From: an uncultured Bacteroidales bacterium
GTDB taxonomy: Bacteria; Bacteroidota; Bacteroidia; Bacteroidales; UBA932
NCBI GenBank assembly: GCA_944326365.1
Contig: CALVDR010000003.1
Location: 86,576 to 150,575 of the forward strand
DNA length: 64,000 nucleotides
Direction: 5' to 3'
A program made the position numbers and the translations under genes. Positions 62,668 to 64,000 of the stretch are shown piece after piece (the first letter of the stretch is position 1; every line of letters starts with the position of its first letter). Under the pieces are notes generated by a model, which was not told the origin of the DNA, did not search any database, and worked only from the letters and a program-made list of their open reading frames with translations.

Positions 62668-63870
62668 ATGAAAGATTCGTTTTTAAGCAACATTGACAGC
62701 AAGAATTCCACCCTGAAGAAAAAGATCATCAGGCTATGCATAAATGAAGGAGACTACAGCATAGCAGAGTTGAGCAAAGAGCTGAACTCAAGCATCCCCA
62801 CGATAACCAAACTCGTGGGAGAACTCATAGATGCCGGATTTCTGGAAGATCTGGGCAAATCCGGAACTGCCGGAGGCCGTAAACCGAGCATATTCGGGCT
62901 GAATTCATCGGCCGGCTATTTCGTCGGGACAGATGTACAGAGGCATCATGTCAGCATAGCGATTGCAAATTTCAAAGGCAAGATTCTGGATTTTCAGGAA
63001 GATATTCCATATACGCTGGAAAATTCCGAAGAGTCGGTGTCCGGGCTCTGCGACCTGATAAGGCATCAGCTGCGCCAGACAGGTATGGAAAGCGGAGAAG
63101 TCCTTTCATACGGGTTCAACCTGACAGGAAGGGTGAATTATCTCACCGGCTACAGTTTCTCTTATTTCATAAGTGAAGACAAACCACTGACATCCATTCT
63201 GGAAGAGCGGATGGGGGCTCCCATATTCATAGAAAACGACTCCCGCGCCATGACTTACGGGGAATACATCTGCGGAGTGGCCAAGAATGAGAAAAACATG
63301 CTGTTCCTCAATGTCAGCTGGGGGCTTGGAATGGGGATGATCATGGATGGCAGGCTTTCATACGGCAAGTCCGGGTTTTCCGGTGAAATCGGACACTTCC
63401 CGCTTTTGGACAACGGTCAGATATGCCAGTGCGGGAAAATCGGATGTCTTGAAACCGGGGCTTCAGGCTCGGCTGTCCACAGGATTTTTCTGGAAAAACT
63501 GAAAGCAGGAAAGGCATCCATACTTTCGGAAAAGTATGAAAGCGGCCGGGAAATATCCCTGAACGACATTCTGTCCGCATTGAACGAAGAAGATATACTT
63601 GCCATTGAATGCATCGAAGAGATCGGACATACGCTCGGAAGGGCGATAGCAGGACTGATAAACATTTTCAATCCTGAACTTGTCGTCATCGGCGGCAAAC
63701 TGGCTGTAGCCGAAGAATACATGCTGCCGCCGATCAGAAGCGCCATCAACAAGCATTCGCTTAATATTGTAAACAAGGACACCACGATAAAATTCTCCAG
63801 ACTCGGGAAAAAGGCCGGGCCTGTAGGTGCCTGCATGCTTTCGCGCAGCAAACTTCTCGGCCTGCTGTAA
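62668..63870 (+). CDS. ROK-family transcriptional repressor
   Basis: 400 residues from ATG 62668. An N-terminal winged helix-turn-helix (YSIAELSKELNSSIPTITKL, residues about 31-50) is followed by a ROK sugar-kinase-like domain: GTDVQRHHVSIAIANFKGK, IFIENDSRAMTYGEYI, GMGMIMDGRLSYGKSGFSGE. The zinc motif is CQCGKIGCLETG. IGGKLAVAEEYMLPPI is near the end. This is the NagC/XylR type: binding of a sugar would release it from DNA. The usual kinase residues are altered (ENDSRA), suggesting a sensor without kinase activity. It is probably the regulator of the divergent operon. Confidence 0.9.
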   Translation: MKDSFLSNIDSKNSTLKKKIIRLCINEGDYSIAELSKELNSSIPTITKLVGELIDAGFLEDLGKSGTAGGRKPSIFGLNSSAGYFVGTDVQRHHVSIAIANFKGKILDFQEDIPYTLENSEESVSGLCDLIRHQLRQTGMESGEVLSYGFNLTGRVNYLTGYSFSYFISEDKPLTSILEERMGAPIFIENDSRAMTYGEYICGVAKNEKNMLFLNVSWGLGMGMIMDGRLSYGKSGFSGEIGHFPLLDNGQICQCGKIGCLETGASGSAVHRIFLEKLKAGKASILSEKYESGREISLNDILSALNEEDILAIECIEEIGHTLGRAIAGLINIFNPELVVIGGKLAVAEEYMLPPIRSAINKHSLNIVNKDTTIKFSRLGKKAGPVGACMLSRSKLLGLL

Positions 63871-63897
63871 GGATGTGCGAGTGTTTTTTTTTATATT

Positions 63898-64000
63898 TAA
63901 CGTGAGTTCGATGAAAAGAACGTAGTGAATTTCAGAGAACTACCTCTTTTAGAGGATTCGTGGAACGAATCCGTAGGCAAGTCCTCCCATACGAGAGGCC
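63898..64000. repeat. 212-bp element, copy C (truncated by window end)
   Basis: Begins TAACGTGAGTTCGATGAAAA, 28 bases after the ROK stop. It matches copy A closely to about 63985, after which CCATACGAGAGG replaces CCCTCGATAGGGG. It thus preserves a different hairpin loop. Confidence 0.8.

Overview
The window looks like a chromosomal segment of a gut- or rumen-type member of the Bacteroidales (phylum Bacteroidota). The evidence is a SusC/SusD pair, many lipoproteins and BspA-type proteins, and promoters of the Bacteroidota type (TTTG about 20 bases before TAnnTTTG). The core genes rlmD, queA, pyrD, cinA, valS, rlmB and kdsC also read as Bacteroidota versions. No rRNA, tRNA, CRISPR array or recognisable transposase gene was found.

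Layout. 1-2.7 kb: end of an hdrC/hdrB iron-sulfur pair and rlmD (minus strand). 2.9-8.2 kb: a 1.2-kilo-residue lipoprotein coupled to a DUF5723 outer-membrane barrel. 8.2-10.1 kb: two small membrane or secreted hypotheticals among repeats. 10.1-12.6 kb: an acyltransferase and queA. 13.0-15.9 kb: an XRE regulator behind an operator array, pyrD and cinA. 16.0-24.5 kb: a long minus-strand run of housekeeping genes (DUF3467, kdsC, maf, valS, thioesterase, ABC-F, rlmB, dipeptidase). 24.6-34.9 kb: mixed genes including a phosphoesterase, two HD proteins, creD, LytTR, MFS and a CobW-type zinc GTPase, plus several decaying genes (acyltransferase, AraC fragment, frameshifted secreted gene). 34.9-42.2 kb: an AT-richer minus-strand accessory island of mostly secreted or unknown proteins (ADP-ribosylglycohydrolase, L,D-transpeptidase-like, LRR lipoprotein, DUF2971). 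It carries a probable structured RNA of about 200 nt. 42.6-44.3 kb: a GGGtGRT protein and its iron-sulfur scaffold partner. 44.5-45.7 kb: a secreted phosphoesterase. 45.9-63.9 kb: a glycan utilisation locus.

The locus is a nine-gene minus-strand operon: AGE-family epimerase, SusC, SusD, DUF3823, two unknown secreted proteins, a DUF5018 protein, GH31 and DUF4434. A sugar porter and a ROK repressor lie divergently. An inverted repeat brackets the divergent promoters and is the best candidate for the repressor site. SusC/SusD would import oligosaccharides, the secreted enzymes would trim them, the porter would bring the sugar into the cytoplasm, and the epimerase would feed it to metabolism. The substrate is not evident from the sequence.

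The most unusual content is in the non-coding DNA. A family of about 212-bp elements with 14-bp terminal inverted repeats and several nested hairpins (8250, 45725, 63898) has a solo-hairpin derivative (34874) and a diverged relative (1065) whose stems appear to be kept by paired changes. Other signals are a second family of short palindromes, a large direct and inverted repeat at 9.8-10.1 kb, gene ends marked by ATGYGCACTWARGTAT, and duplicated terminators at 42.4 kb.
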